A DNA stretch of 64,000 nucleotides from an uncultured Prevotellaceae bacterium (lineage in GTDB: Bacteria; Bacteroidota; Bacteroidia; Bacteroidales; Bacteroidaceae), in contig ONMR01000010.1 of NCBI GenBank assembly GCA_900318995.1, positions 1 to 64,000 on the forward strand, read 5' to 3'. Positions within the stretch are counted from its first letter, which is position 1; every line of letters starts with the position of its first letter. Shown here piece by piece: positions 23,415-31,968 of the stretch. The notes beneath the pieces are model-generated. The model made no database searches. It saw only the letters and a list, made by a program, of their open reading frames with translations, and was not told where the DNA came from. The translations under genes were made by a program, and so were the position numbers.

Positions 23415-24035
23415 ATGGAATATTTTCTGATTTTTATAGCTGCTATATTTGTCAATAATATAGTTCTCTCCCAGTTCCTGGGCATATGTCCGTTCCTGGG
23501 TGTTTCCAAGAAGATCAGTACCGCCGCCGGTATGGGCCTGGCAGTAACGTTTGTGCTTACGGTTGCGGTAATAGTGACATACGCTTTGCAGAACTGGGTG
23601 CTCAATCCTTACGGACTGGGCTATCTGCAGACAATACTGTTCATCCTGGTGATAGCAGGTCTGGTACAGATGCTGGAGATGGTGCTTAAGAAAGTATCTC
23701 CGTCACTTTATCAGGCTCTGGGTATATTCCTGCCGCTTATTACCACCAACTGCTGCATCCTGGGCGTATCCATCCTGGTGGCCAATGCCACATATAACGC
23801 TCAGGGACTGGAGCCGAATCTGCTTACAGGTGTGGTTTACGCATTTGCCACATCGATAGGTTTCGCTCTCGCCCTGATAATATTTGCAGGTATACGTGAG
23901 CAACTGGCACGGGTGCGTATCCCCAAGAGCATGGAGGGTATGGCAATAGCCCTTATCACAGCCGGTCTGCTGGCCCTGGCATTCATGGGATTCAGCGGCG
24001 TGGATCACGGCATTGCCGTTGCTGCAGGACTTTAA
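23415..24035 (+). CDS. rnfA: Rnf electron-transport complex subunit A
   Basis: 206 residues, six membrane helices, similar in plan to RnfE: NNIVLSQFLGICPFLGVSKK and TTNCCILGVSILVAN hold the Cys residues of the shared cluster. It starts five bases after rnfE and ends 12 bases before the flavin reductase gene. Confidence 0.95.
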   Translation: MEYFLIFIAAIFVNNIVLSQFLGICPFLGVSKKISTAAGMGLAVTFVLTVAVIVTYALQNWVLNPYGLGYLQTILFILVIAGLVQMLEMVLKKVSPSLYQALGIFLPLITTNCCILGVSILVANATYNAQGLEPNLLTGVVYAFATSIGFALALIIFAGIREQLARVRIPKSMEGMAIALITAGLLALAFMGFSGVDHGIAVAAGL

Positions 24036-24047
24036 TTCTTTCAATAT

Positions 24048-26642
24048 ATGAGAATATCAAAAGTTTGTTTTCCAGTTTTTGCAATGTTGGTGGCTGCCTG
24101 CGGAGGTGGTGCACCGAGTGACGGAACTCAGTTGGCTAACGGCAAATACAGTGCCGATGCCCTTAACGTTGAGAGTACAATAACCGCTACAGTGACCGTA
24201 AAAGGTCACAGGATTGCCGCTGTATCCGTTAAGGATAACGGCAATACTTACGCACAGTATACATCGCCTTACACGGTTGTAGCCAAAAGGATAGTTGAGG
24301 CCCAGAGCACCGATGTTGACGGCGTTACTGGTGCCACATATTCATCGGATGCAGTAAAGAAGGCTGTGGATATGGCTCTTGCACAGGCCCGCGGAGAGAA
24401 ACCGGTTCCTGCTAAGAATGCTGCCCTGGGTTTCACTCCAGGTACATATACCGGTAGCGGTAAGGGCTACGGCGGTCAGGTTCAGGCCCGCGTGACATTC
24501 AGCGAGACCGGAATTACCGATATCCGTGTGGGTCAGCAGCGCGAGACCGCCCATGTGGGTGATGTGGCACTGCAGACTCTGCCGCAAAAGATCATCGCAG
24601 CCAACGGACTTGGTGTTGACGCCGTAACAGGTGCCACAATGTCAAGTTTCGGCCTTAAGGAGGCCGTTCTGGATGCAGCTGACCAGGCTGGCGTTACCAA
24701 TCGTAAGGCTTTCATTGACAATAGCGTAAAGGTTGAGCCGGGTGCTCCCGTTGAGGATACCTGGGATGTGGTTATCATTGGTGGCGGAGGTGCCGGACTC
24801 TGTGCCGGAGCTCAGGCTGCCCAGGACGGAAACACTGTCCTTATCATAGAGAAGAACGCAGAACTGGGCGGTAACACTCTGGTATCAGGCGGAGTCTATC
24901 AGTCTGTTGACCATAGCCTGGTATGGGATATGAGTAACCCGACAGCTACCAGCGCCAAGGGATTTGACGGCAGGATGCATAACAAGGTCCGTGCTACAGT
25001 AGGTTGCGTAAATGACCTCAAGGTTATCTATAACTGGAGCGAGGAGCCGTTTGATGCATCATATTACAAGGATCATGAGTTTGTGGCCGGTGATATAGTG
25101 GAGCTCTCCAAGCACGGAGTCCATCCCGAATATCTCCAGACCCTGCAGGAACTTAAGAAAGAGATAAAGGCTTATCTGGCTTATGCCGAGCCTCAGCTTG
25201 CCAAGGGTACTCCCGAGAATCAGCTTCTGCTATTCTCAACCACCAACCTGCACATATTCCAGACCTATTACGGCGGCCTACGCCAGAATACGGCCAAGGA
25301 CGAGTGGATTTACGGAGAGTATCCGTTGGTAAAACAGTTTATTGAAGAGGGCGAGCAGCTCAAGCCCTGGCTCATGCAGATGGGCGTAGGCTTCAGCGAC
25401 AGCCAGTCAACACTGGTGGGAGCCCTGTGGTATCGCGGCAACACCATGAACGGTTGCACCACCGATGCCGACGGTGACGGTACAACAGAGCGTTATCAGG
25501 GCAACTGGGGATCATACGTGATGGCTCCTCTGGCAGTAGTGAACAATGCAGATAAGCACAACCGTGTGATGCGTGAGACCAGCGCCAATGAACTTATATT
25601 CGAGAACGGCCGCGTAACAGGCGTCAAGGCCAAGATGGCCGATGGCACTCAGGTTACCGCTCATGCCAGGAAGGGTGTCATCATAGCTACCGGCGGATAT
25701 GCCGCAAACATACAGAAGGTGCTCAAGACCAATAAGTACTGGTCCAGACAATATCTATCACCCAACATAGGCACCACCAACCGTTCGTCACTGCGTGGTG
25801 ACGGTATCGAAATGGCACAGAAGATTGGTGCCGCAACGGTAGGCGAGGGCTATACCCAGCTTATGCCTCTGGCTTACATAGCCGACGGCGCCATCGCATT
25901 CGGCGGTGTTGAGAACGCCGTGTTCATCAGCACCAAAACAGGTAAGCGTTATGTGGATGAGTGCTCTGAGCGTGATGTGCTGTCACTTAACGGATTCAAG
26001 AACGGAATAGACCTGGAGGGCCGTCACGGTGTGTATTTCTACATCACTCCCGGCTTTGGCGGATTCGGTGGCGGATTCGGCGGATTTGGCGGAGGCGGTT
26101 TCGGAGGCTTCGGAGGCGGTTTTGGCGGTGGTGCCAATGCCAATGCATCGGCTGCGGCTCCTGCACGCCGTTTCAACGGTCGTGACTGGAGCGGTAAGGC
26201 ATCCGAACTTCCTGAACTGTTTGATGAACTGGGCATAAAGCTCGATGCCGAAGTAGTAAAGAACAGTATCCGTGAGTATGATATGGCTGTTATGGAAGGT
26301 CGTGAACCTGCTCCTGTAGGCAAGCGTCACGCAACCGGTATCATAGGCTCGGCACGTCGCGGTGCCGACGGCAAGTATGACACGTCAACCTATAACATTG
26401 ACGATGCCAACCTGTCAATCCGCGTGCTGGCTCCATCAACCCACCACACCATGGGCGGTCTTAAGATTGACCTGGACCGCCGCGTCCTGGATGAGAACGG
26501 CAAGGCCATACCCGGACTCTATGCAGCAGGTGAGGTTACAGGCGGATTCTTTGGCGGCAACCGCCTGGGCGGCAACGCCCTTACCGAGTGCATGGCATCG
26601 GGCCGCATTGCCGCCAAGGGCATTGAAAAGGATAACAAATGA
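24048..26642 (+). CDS. Lipoprotein with two FMN-binding domains fused to a FAD-dependent (fumarate-reductase-like) enzyme
   Basis: 864 residues with a lipoprotein signal (MLVAAC, Cys near 19). Two FMN_bind domains follow, each with a covalent-flavin motif: DGVTGATYSS (about 91-100) and DAVTGATMSS (about 192-201). From about 240 comes a FAD-binding reductase of the fumarate/urocanate reductase type: VIIGGGGAGLCAGAQAA, EKNAELGGNTLVSGG, HTMGGLKIDLDRRVLDENG, GEVTGGFFGGNRLGGNALTECMASGR. A Phe-Gly-rich stretch at about 667-697 breaks the reductase domain. It sits in the rnf operon, so it probably takes Rnf electrons outside the cytoplasm and reduces an unknown acceptor such as fumarate, urocanate or an acrylate. 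ApbE, needed to attach FMN, is not in the window. Confidence 0.85.
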   Translation: MRISKVCFPVFAMLVAACGGGAPSDGTQLANGKYSADALNVESTITATVTVKGHRIAAVSVKDNGNTYAQYTSPYTVVAKRIVEAQSTDVDGVTGATYSSDAVKKAVDMALAQARGEKPVPAKNAALGFTPGTYTGSGKGYGGQVQARVTFSETGITDIRVGQQRETAHVGDVALQTLPQKIIAANGLGVDAVTGATMSSFGLKEAVLDAADQAGVTNRKAFIDNSVKVEPGAPVEDTWDVVIIGGGGAGLCAGAQAAQDGNTVLIIEKNAELGGNTLVSGGVYQSVDHSLVWDMSNPTATSAKGFDGRMHNKVRATVGCVNDLKVIYNWSEEPFDASYYKDHEFVAGDIVELSKHGVHPEYLQTLQELKKEIKAYLAYAEPQLAKGTPENQLLLFSTTNLHIFQTYYGGLRQNTAKDEWIYGEYPLVKQFIEEGEQLKPWLMQMGVGFSDSQSTLVGALWYRGNTMNGCTTDADGDGTTERYQGNWGSYVMAPLAVVNNADKHNRVMRETSANELIFENGRVTGVKAKMADGTQVTAHARKGVIIATGGYAANIQKVLKTNKYWSRQYLSPNIGTTNRSSLRGDGIEMAQKIGAATVGEGYTQLMPLAYIADGAIAFGGVENAVFISTKTGKRYVDECSERDVLSLNGFKNGIDLEGRHGVYFYITPGFGGFGGGFGGFGGGGFGGFGGGFGGGANANASAAAPARRFNGRDWSGKASELPELFDELGIKLDAEVVKNSIREYDMAVMEGREPAPVGKRHATGIIGSARRGADGKYDTSTYNIDDANLSIRVLAPSTHHTMGGLKIDLDRRVLDENGKAIPGLYAAGEVTGGFFGGNRLGGNALTECMASGRIAAKGIEKDNK

Positions 26643-27559
26643 TAACATTTCCAAACGCCAAGATAAATATAGGACTCAATGTCGTGGCTAAACGCAGTGA
26701 CGGATACCACGACATTGAGACTGTATTCTATCCGGTGCTGCTGCAGGATGCGCTGGAGATTAAGCCTATGCGCACGCTTGATCCGGCACAGTTGCGCAAG
26801 CGTCTTGAGGCCGGACTGCTGGTTCAGCCCAATGACGTTTTCATGCCTTACCGCCTTTTCCCCAAGAAAGAGGAAATACCATGCTGCTCACTTGAGATTA
26901 CAGGCAATGATTTTCCCTTTAAGGCGGCCGACAACCTTGTGGTCAAGGCTTATCTTATGTTGCAGCAGGATTTTGACCTGCCGTCAATAGACATTAAACT
27001 GCACAAGCATATACCGTCCGGCGCCGGCCTGGGCGGGGGGTCATCGGACTGCGCGTTCATGATAAGCCTTCTTAACCGTCGGTTCAACCTGCGTATGCGT
27101 GATGGCATGATGGAGCGCTACGCTGCAAAGTTGGGTTCGGACTGCGCCTTTTTCATTACAAATACCCCATCGCTGGCTACGGGCAGGGGCGAGATACTCA
27201 ATCCCATAAGCCTGTCACTCAAAGGCTACACAATCCTTCTGGTCAAGCCCGATGTGTCGGTAAGTACGGCCGAAGCATATGCTTCACTTACTCCAAAACG
27301 TCCCGAGATTCCGCTTGAGGAGGCAATCAAGCGCCCGGTGTCTGAGTGGAAAAATTGTGTTTTCAATGATTTTGAGACCACAGTCTTTGCCAAGTATCCT
27401 CTTTTGGCCGATATCAAACAGAAACTCTATTCAATGGGTGCAGTCTACGCCTCAATGTCCGGCTCCGGCTCCACCATCTACGGCCTGTTCCGTAAACCGC
27501 TGGACGCTCCTGCCGACTTGTTCCCCGGCATGTTCTGCTGCCAGCGGGAGATGGCTTGA
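26639..27559 (+). CDS. ispE: 4-diphosphocytidyl-2-C-methyl-D-erythritol kinase
   Basis: 306 residues. GHMP-kinase marks: FPNAKINIGLNVVAKRSDGYHDIETVFYP at the start, the ATP loop PSGAGLGGGSSDCAFM (about 123-138) and SGSGSTIYGLF near the end. It phosphorylates CDP-methylerythritol in the non-mevalonate isoprenoid pathway. The start codon overlaps the stop of the flavin reductase gene (ATGA), so this housekeeping gene depends on the rnf operon unless an internal promoter exists. Confidence 0.95.
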   Translation: MITFPNAKINIGLNVVAKRSDGYHDIETVFYPVLLQDALEIKPMRTLDPAQLRKRLEAGLLVQPNDVFMPYRLFPKKEEIPCCSLEITGNDFPFKAADNLVVKAYLMLQQDFDLPSIDIKLHKHIPSGAGLGGGSSDCAFMISLLNRRFNLRMRDGMMERYAAKLGSDCAFFITNTPSLATGRGEILNPISLSLKGYTILLVKPDVSVSTAEAYASLTPKRPEIPLEEAIKRPVSEWKNCVFNDFETTVFAKYPLLADIKQKLYSMGAVYASMSGSGSTIYGLFRKPLDAPADLFPGMFCCQREMA

Positions 27560-27589
27560 CTGTTGAAAACGCGGGGAAAAGTATAGTTG

Positions 27590-27619
27590 GCGGTTTGCCT
27601 TATGCTGATGGCAAACCGC
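27590..27619 (+). terminator. Hairpin after ispE, next to the dnaB promoter
   Basis: GCGGTTTGCC and GGCAAACCGC form a perfect 10-base stem with a 10-base loop. It is followed at once by TAATTTTG, which serves both as a T-rich tail and as the dnaB -7 box. Confidence 0.65.
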
Positions 27620-27628
27620 TAATTTTGT
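27620..27628 (+). promoter_or_regulatory. -7 box for dnaB
   Basis: TAATTTTGT, 19 bases before the ATG at 27648, directly after the ispE hairpin. Confidence 0.5.
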
Positions 27629-27647
27629 ATCTGCAATAAACAACGAT

Positions 27648-29159
27648 ATGGCAGATTCCAGGACAAGAACCCGCAGTACGCGCACCAATACCGATGGCAT
27701 AGTACTCAATCACCTTCAGCCCCAGGCTCTGGAGCTTGAAGAGGCCGTGATTGGCGCATTGATGATTGAGCAGGATGCATTCCCCAAGGTAAGTGATATA
27801 GTAAAGAAGGAGTCATTCTACGATCACCGCCATCAGGTGATTTATGAGGCTGTGGCAAATCTGTCACTCAATCAGCGTCCTATAGATATTCTGACGGTTA
27901 CCGAGCAGCTCAAGAGCAACGGCACCCTGGATGAGGCCGGCGGCCCGCTCTATGTAACGCAGCTGGCAGGTAAGGTTACATCATCGGCACATATAGAGTA
28001 TCACGCCCGTATCATTGCCCAAAAGGCCATGGCCCGTGAACTTATTACATTTACAAGTGAGATCCAGACCGAGGCTTTTGATGATACTACCGATATCTCC
28101 GAACTTCTGGGTGAGGCCGAGAACAAGCTGTTCCAGATTGCACACCGCAACGTCAAGAAAGACTTTGCATCGATTGATGTGGTGCTGCAGGAGTCTGTAA
28201 ACCGCATACGTACCGCCGCACAGAGGGCTGAGGGCATGAGCGGACTGGCCAGCGGATTCCGTGACCTTGATAATATCACATCGGGCTGGCAGAAATCAGA
28301 CCTTATAATCCTGGCTGCGCGACCTGCTATGGGTAAGACCGCATTCGCACTCTCCATGGCCAAGAACATAGCCGTGAACAATCAGCATCCGGTGGCTCTG
28401 TTCTCACTTGAAATGAGTAATGTGCAGCTGGTTAACCGTCTGATATCCAGCGTTTGCGAGATCCCGGGCAATAAGCTGCGTGACGGACGTCTTGCTCCGT
28501 ATGAGTGGCAGGTGCTGGACAGCAAGATCAACGCCCTGCAGAGTGCTCCCATCTATCTGGATGATACTCCGTCACTCTCCATCACCGAGTTCCGCACCAA
28601 GGCAATCCGTCTCAAGCAGGAGCATCAGGTGGAGCTTATAATAATTGACTACCTGCAGCTTATGAACGCAAGCGGTATCCGGTTCGGTAACCGTCAGGAG
28701 GAGATAAGCACCATATCCCGTAACCTTAAGGGCATTGCCAAGGAACTGGATATTCCCATCATAGCGCTGTCACAGCTTAACCGTGGTGTCGAGGGTCGTG
28801 AGGGCTATGAGGGCAAGCGACCGCAGTTGAGTGACTTGCGTGAATCTGGTGCCATTGAGCAGGATGCCGATATAGTTTGCTTCATCCATCGCCCGGAGTA
28901 CTACAAGATCTACGAGGACAACAACCACAATGACCTGCACGGCATAGCCGAGATCATCATCGCCAAGCACCGTAACGGCGGAGTGGGTGATGTACGTCTG
29001 TCATTCCGCAGCGACCTGGCACTCTTTGATAACATCGGCACCGGGGAGTCTGTAGCCGGAGGCCGTAAGGGCAGTGTCAAACGTTCCAAAATGAATGATG
29101 AGTCCATGCCTGCCGATCCGCTTGATTCCGCCCCCGACATGGGTGACGCTCCGTTCTGA
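27648..29159 (+). CDS. dnaB: Replicative DNA helicase
   Basis: 503 residues. The N-terminal DnaB domain (about 24-125; LELEEAVIGALMIEQDAF, HQVIYEAVANL) is followed by the RecA-like helicase domain with Walker A in ARPAMGKTAFALSMA (about 225), Walker B in LIIIDYLQLM, and SRNLKGIAKELDIPIIALSQLNRGVE. It unwinds DNA at the replication fork as a hexamer. The length and motif order are normal; no intein was seen. The folded repeat element begins three bases after its stop codon. Confidence 0.96.
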   Translation: MADSRTRTRSTRTNTDGIVLNHLQPQALELEEAVIGALMIEQDAFPKVSDIVKKESFYDHRHQVIYEAVANLSLNQRPIDILTVTEQLKSNGTLDEAGGPLYVTQLAGKVTSSAHIEYHARIIAQKAMARELITFTSEIQTEAFDDTTDISELLGEAENKLFQIAHRNVKKDFASIDVVLQESVNRIRTAAQRAEGMSGLASGFRDLDNITSGWQKSDLIILAARPAMGKTAFALSMAKNIAVNNQHPVALFSLEMSNVQLVNRLISSVCEIPGNKLRDGRLAPYEWQVLDSKINALQSAPIYLDDTPSLSITEFRTKAIRLKQEHQVELIIIDYLQLMNASGIRFGNRQEEISTISRNLKGIAKELDIPIIALSQLNRGVEGREGYEGKRPQLSDLRESGAIEQDADIVCFIHRPEYYKIYEDNNHNDLHGIAEIIIAKHRNGGVGDVRLSFRSDLALFDNIGTGESVAGGRKGSVKRSKMNDESMPADPLDSAPDMGDAPF

Positions 29160-29161
29160 CG

Positions 29162-29402
29162 GAGCCGGTTCCTCCCGTGTAAATTTTGGGGTATAGGTAT
29201 AGGAAACCATAGCCGCCCGTGGGTTTGTGAACCGACGAACGAAGAGAGAGTAGAGAAAGCTAGCTTACTCTACCGAACGAGGAGGAGGTCTAGAACGTAG
29301 TTCTTAACGGGAGGGGCCCGCTCCGAAGGAGTGGGAGGGATAGCGCGAAGCGCGTAGTTTCAGATACCTATACCCCAAAATTTACACGGGAGGAATCGGC
29401 TC
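29162..29402. ncRNA. Candidate structured RNA or hairpin element, copy 1
   Basis: A 241-base element fills the space after dnaB. Its outer arms (29162-29200 and 29364-29402) pair over 39 bases with a single mismatch, which is a G-U pair if read as RNA. The 163-base core begins AGGAAACCATAGCCGCCCG and ends GCGCGAAGCGCGTAGTTTCAG. GAAAC pairs with GTTTC inside the arms, CCCGT with ACGGG, GTAGAG with CTCTAC, CTCC-GAA-GGAG and GCGC-GAA-GCGC form small hairpins. The core blocks recur in the copy at 39664-39944. The strand is not fixed by the data; the plus direction would put it in the dnaB transcript. Confidence 0.6.
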
Positions 29403-29419
29403 TATTATGTTCTTTTTTG

Positions 29420-29428
29420 TACCTTTGC
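29420..29428 (+). promoter_or_regulatory. -7 box for pheT
   Basis: TACCTTTGC, 24 bases before the ATG at 29453 and 17 bases after the end of the folded element. Confidence 0.7.
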
Positions 29429-29452
29429 AGTTTGAAAAAGAAATAGTGTTTT

Positions 29453-31948
29453 ATGAACGTTTCATATAAGTGGCTCAAGGAGTATGTTGACTTTGATCTG
29501 ACCCCTGATGAGGTGGCTGCAGCCCTTACATCGGTAGGTCTCGAGGTCGATGGAGTAGAGGAGGTTCAGTCTGTCAAGGGCGGACTCAAGGATATTGTTG
29601 TAGGCGAGGTCCTCACATGCGTGGAACATCCCAATTCGGACCATCTGCATGTGACCACTGTCAACCAGGGCAGCGGCGATCCCGTGCAGATAGTATGCGG
29701 TGCCCCCAACGTGGCTGCCGGCCAGAAGGTGGCGGTTGCTACCATCGGCGCCAAGATCTATGAGGGCGATGAGAGCTTTACCATCAAGCCTTCAAAACTG
29801 CGTGGCGTAGAGTCATTCGGAATGCTCTGCTCCGAGAAGGAACTTGGTCTTGGTAATGACCACTCCGGTATCATGGTTCTTCCGGCCGATGCCGTTCCCG
29901 GCACTCCTGCTGCCGAATATTTCCACCTGGAGTCAGATTACGTGATAGAAGTGGATATCACCCCTAACCACTCCGATGCATGCTCACACTGGGGCGTTGC
30001 CCGTGATTTCTACGCATGGCTGCTCCAGAACGGTTACAAGACCGCTCTGCATCGGCCTGACTGCGAGGCCTTCAAGGTTGACAACCAGGACCTCAAGATT
30101 GATATTGACGTTCAGAATACCGAGGCTTGCCCACGTTATGCAGGCGTAAGCATCAAGGGTGTCACTGTTAAGGAGAGTCCCGACTGGCTTAAGAACAAGC
30201 TTACGGCCATCGGACTTCATCCTATCAACAACATTGTAGATATTACCAACTACATACTTTTTGCATACGGCCAGCCGCTGCACAGCTTTGATGCCGATAA
30301 GATAAAGGGAGGCAAGGTGGTTGTAAAGACCATGCCGGAGGGCACTCCGTTCGTAACTCTGGACGGCGTGGAGCGCAAGCTCTCGGAGCGTGACCTTATG
30401 ATATGCAACACCGTGGATCCCATGTGTATGGGCGGCGTGTTCGGCGGTCTGGATTCGGGCATATCGGACTCAACCAGGAACGTGTTCCTGGAGAGCGCAT
30501 ACTTCCATCCCACATGGATCCGCAAGAGCGCACGCCGTCATCAACTCAGCACCGATGCTTCGTTCCGTTTTGAGCGCGGTATTGATCCCAACGGTACAAT
30601 TTATGCACTCAAGCAGGCTGCAATGCTGGTCAAGGAACTGGCCGGCGGTACCATTTCAATGGATATCAAGGATGTTTATCCTTCCAAGATAGAGAACTTC
30701 AAGATTGACTTTGAGTTTGACTATGCAGACCGTCTTATCGGCAAGCAGCTTGACCGCAAGGTCATGAAGAGCATTGTGGAGAACCTGGGCATTACAGTTG
30801 AGTCTTTTGATGAAAAGACCGGAATGAAGCTCTCCGTTCCTCCTTTCCGCGTGGATGTACAGCATCAGTGTGATGTGGTGGAGGAGATTCTCCGTATCTA
30901 CGGCTACAACAATATAGATTTTGACAAGTCAGTCAAGTCAAGCCTGACCGTTCAGGGCGATGTGGACCGTTCGCATAAACTGCAGGATCTGGTATCTGAG
31001 CAGCTGGTAGGATGCGGATTCAATGAGATCCTGAACAACTCGCTTACCCGCGCCGCATATTATGACGGTCTGGAGTGCTGCCCGCCTGAGAGGCTGGTTC
31101 ATGTAATAAATCCGCTTAGTGCCGACCTTAACGTACTGCGTGAGAATCTGGTATTCGGCGGATTGGAGAGCCTGTCACACAATATACGCCGTCAGAGTGC
31201 AGACCTCAGGTTCTTTGAGTTCGGTAAGTGCTACTATTTTGATGCCGCCAAGCGTGAGGCTCTCAATGAACCCGGCAAGGACGGTAACCCTCAGAACCCG
31301 CTGCGTGCATATTCTGAAGACTATCATCTGGGCTTGTGGATTACCGGCCAGCGCGTATCGGGCTCTTGGGCTCATGCCGATGAGAAGAGCTCTGTATATG
31401 AGCTCAAGGCTTACGTAGAGAACGTGTTCAGGCGCGTAGGTCTGGTATCGGGCAACATTCAGATAGAGGAGTTTGAGAATGGCGTTTACAGTTGCGGATT
31501 GCGCTATAAGCTGCGTTCAGGCAAGACGGTTGCCGAACTTGGTCTGGTTAGCCGCGCATTGCTCAAGCTGACGGATGTGGAGCAGCCTGTCTACTACGCC
31601 GATATCAACTGGGATGAGCTGCTCAAGGCTACCCGCAAGGTAAAGGTGAGCTATGCCGAGCTGCCCAAGTATCCGGCCGTACGCCGTGACCTGGCTTTGC
31701 TGGTTGACAGGACAGTCAAGTTCGTTGATATAGAGAAACTGGCTTATCAGACTGAGAGCAAGATTCTTAAGGAGGTTACCCTGTTTGATGTCTACGAGGG
31801 AAAGAACCTGCTGCCGGGCAAGAAGAGTTACGCAGTAAGTTTCCTGCTTCAGGATGAGAGCCAGACACTTAACGATGCCCGCATAGAGAAGGTTATGAAT
31901 AACATGATAGCCGCAATGCAGAACAAACTTGGGGCACAACTCAGATAA
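29453..31948 (+). CDS. pheT: Phenylalanine-tRNA ligase beta subunit
   Basis: 831 residues, long bacterial form. In order: start MNVSYKWLKEYVDFDLTPDEVA, tRNA-binding OB fold (about 40-150; HPNSDHLHVTTVNQG, QIVCGAPNVAAGQKV), B3/B4 editing region (about 210-390; YAGVSIKGV, INNIVDITNYILFAYGQPLHSFDADKI), B5 DNA-binding-like domain (about 405-480), the inactive synthetase core, and the anticodon-binding FDX-ACB domain at the end (YAELPKYPAVRRDLALLVD). With PheS it charges tRNA-Phe. yebC follows 20 bases later. Confidence 0.97.
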   Translation: MNVSYKWLKEYVDFDLTPDEVAAALTSVGLEVDGVEEVQSVKGGLKDIVVGEVLTCVEHPNSDHLHVTTVNQGSGDPVQIVCGAPNVAAGQKVAVATIGAKIYEGDESFTIKPSKLRGVESFGMLCSEKELGLGNDHSGIMVLPADAVPGTPAAEYFHLESDYVIEVDITPNHSDACSHWGVARDFYAWLLQNGYKTALHRPDCEAFKVDNQDLKIDIDVQNTEACPRYAGVSIKGVTVKESPDWLKNKLTAIGLHPINNIVDITNYILFAYGQPLHSFDADKIKGGKVVVKTMPEGTPFVTLDGVERKLSERDLMICNTVDPMCMGGVFGGLDSGISDSTRNVFLESAYFHPTWIRKSARRHQLSTDASFRFERGIDPNGTIYALKQAAMLVKELAGGTISMDIKDVYPSKIENFKIDFEFDYADRLIGKQLDRKVMKSIVENLGITVESFDEKTGMKLSVPPFRVDVQHQCDVVEEILRIYGYNNIDFDKSVKSSLTVQGDVDRSHKLQDLVSEQLVGCGFNEILNNSLTRAAYYDGLECCPPERLVHVINPLSADLNVLRENLVFGGLESLSHNIRRQSADLRFFEFGKCYYFDAAKREALNEPGKDGNPQNPLRAYSEDYHLGLWITGQRVSGSWAHADEKSSVYELKAYVENVFRRVGLVSGNIQIEEFENGVYSCGLRYKLRSGKTVAELGLVSRALLKLTDVEQPVYYADINWDELLKATRKVKVSYAELPKYPAVRRDLALLVDRTVKFVDIEKLAYQTESKILKEVTLFDVYEGKNLLPGKKSYAVSFLLQDESQTLNDARIEKVMNNMIAAMQNKLGAQLR

Positions 31949-31968
31949 TAACTAAAACAATACATACA

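Noticed and set aside
26039-26330. Open frames on the other strand over the Phe-Gly repeat
   Set aside because: They are by-products of the repetitive G-F-G-G coding and have no start signals or family match.
29162-29402. tRNA or a plain terminator for dnaB
   Set aside because: No cloverleaf or CCA end and no T run; the length, core conservation and multibranch fold do not fit a terminator.
29162-29402. Group II intron or known riboswitch
   Set aside because: No domain V-like sequence, no reverse transcriptase frame, and the positions (after dnaB, and between convergent genes) do not suit a leader switch. A database search could still change this.
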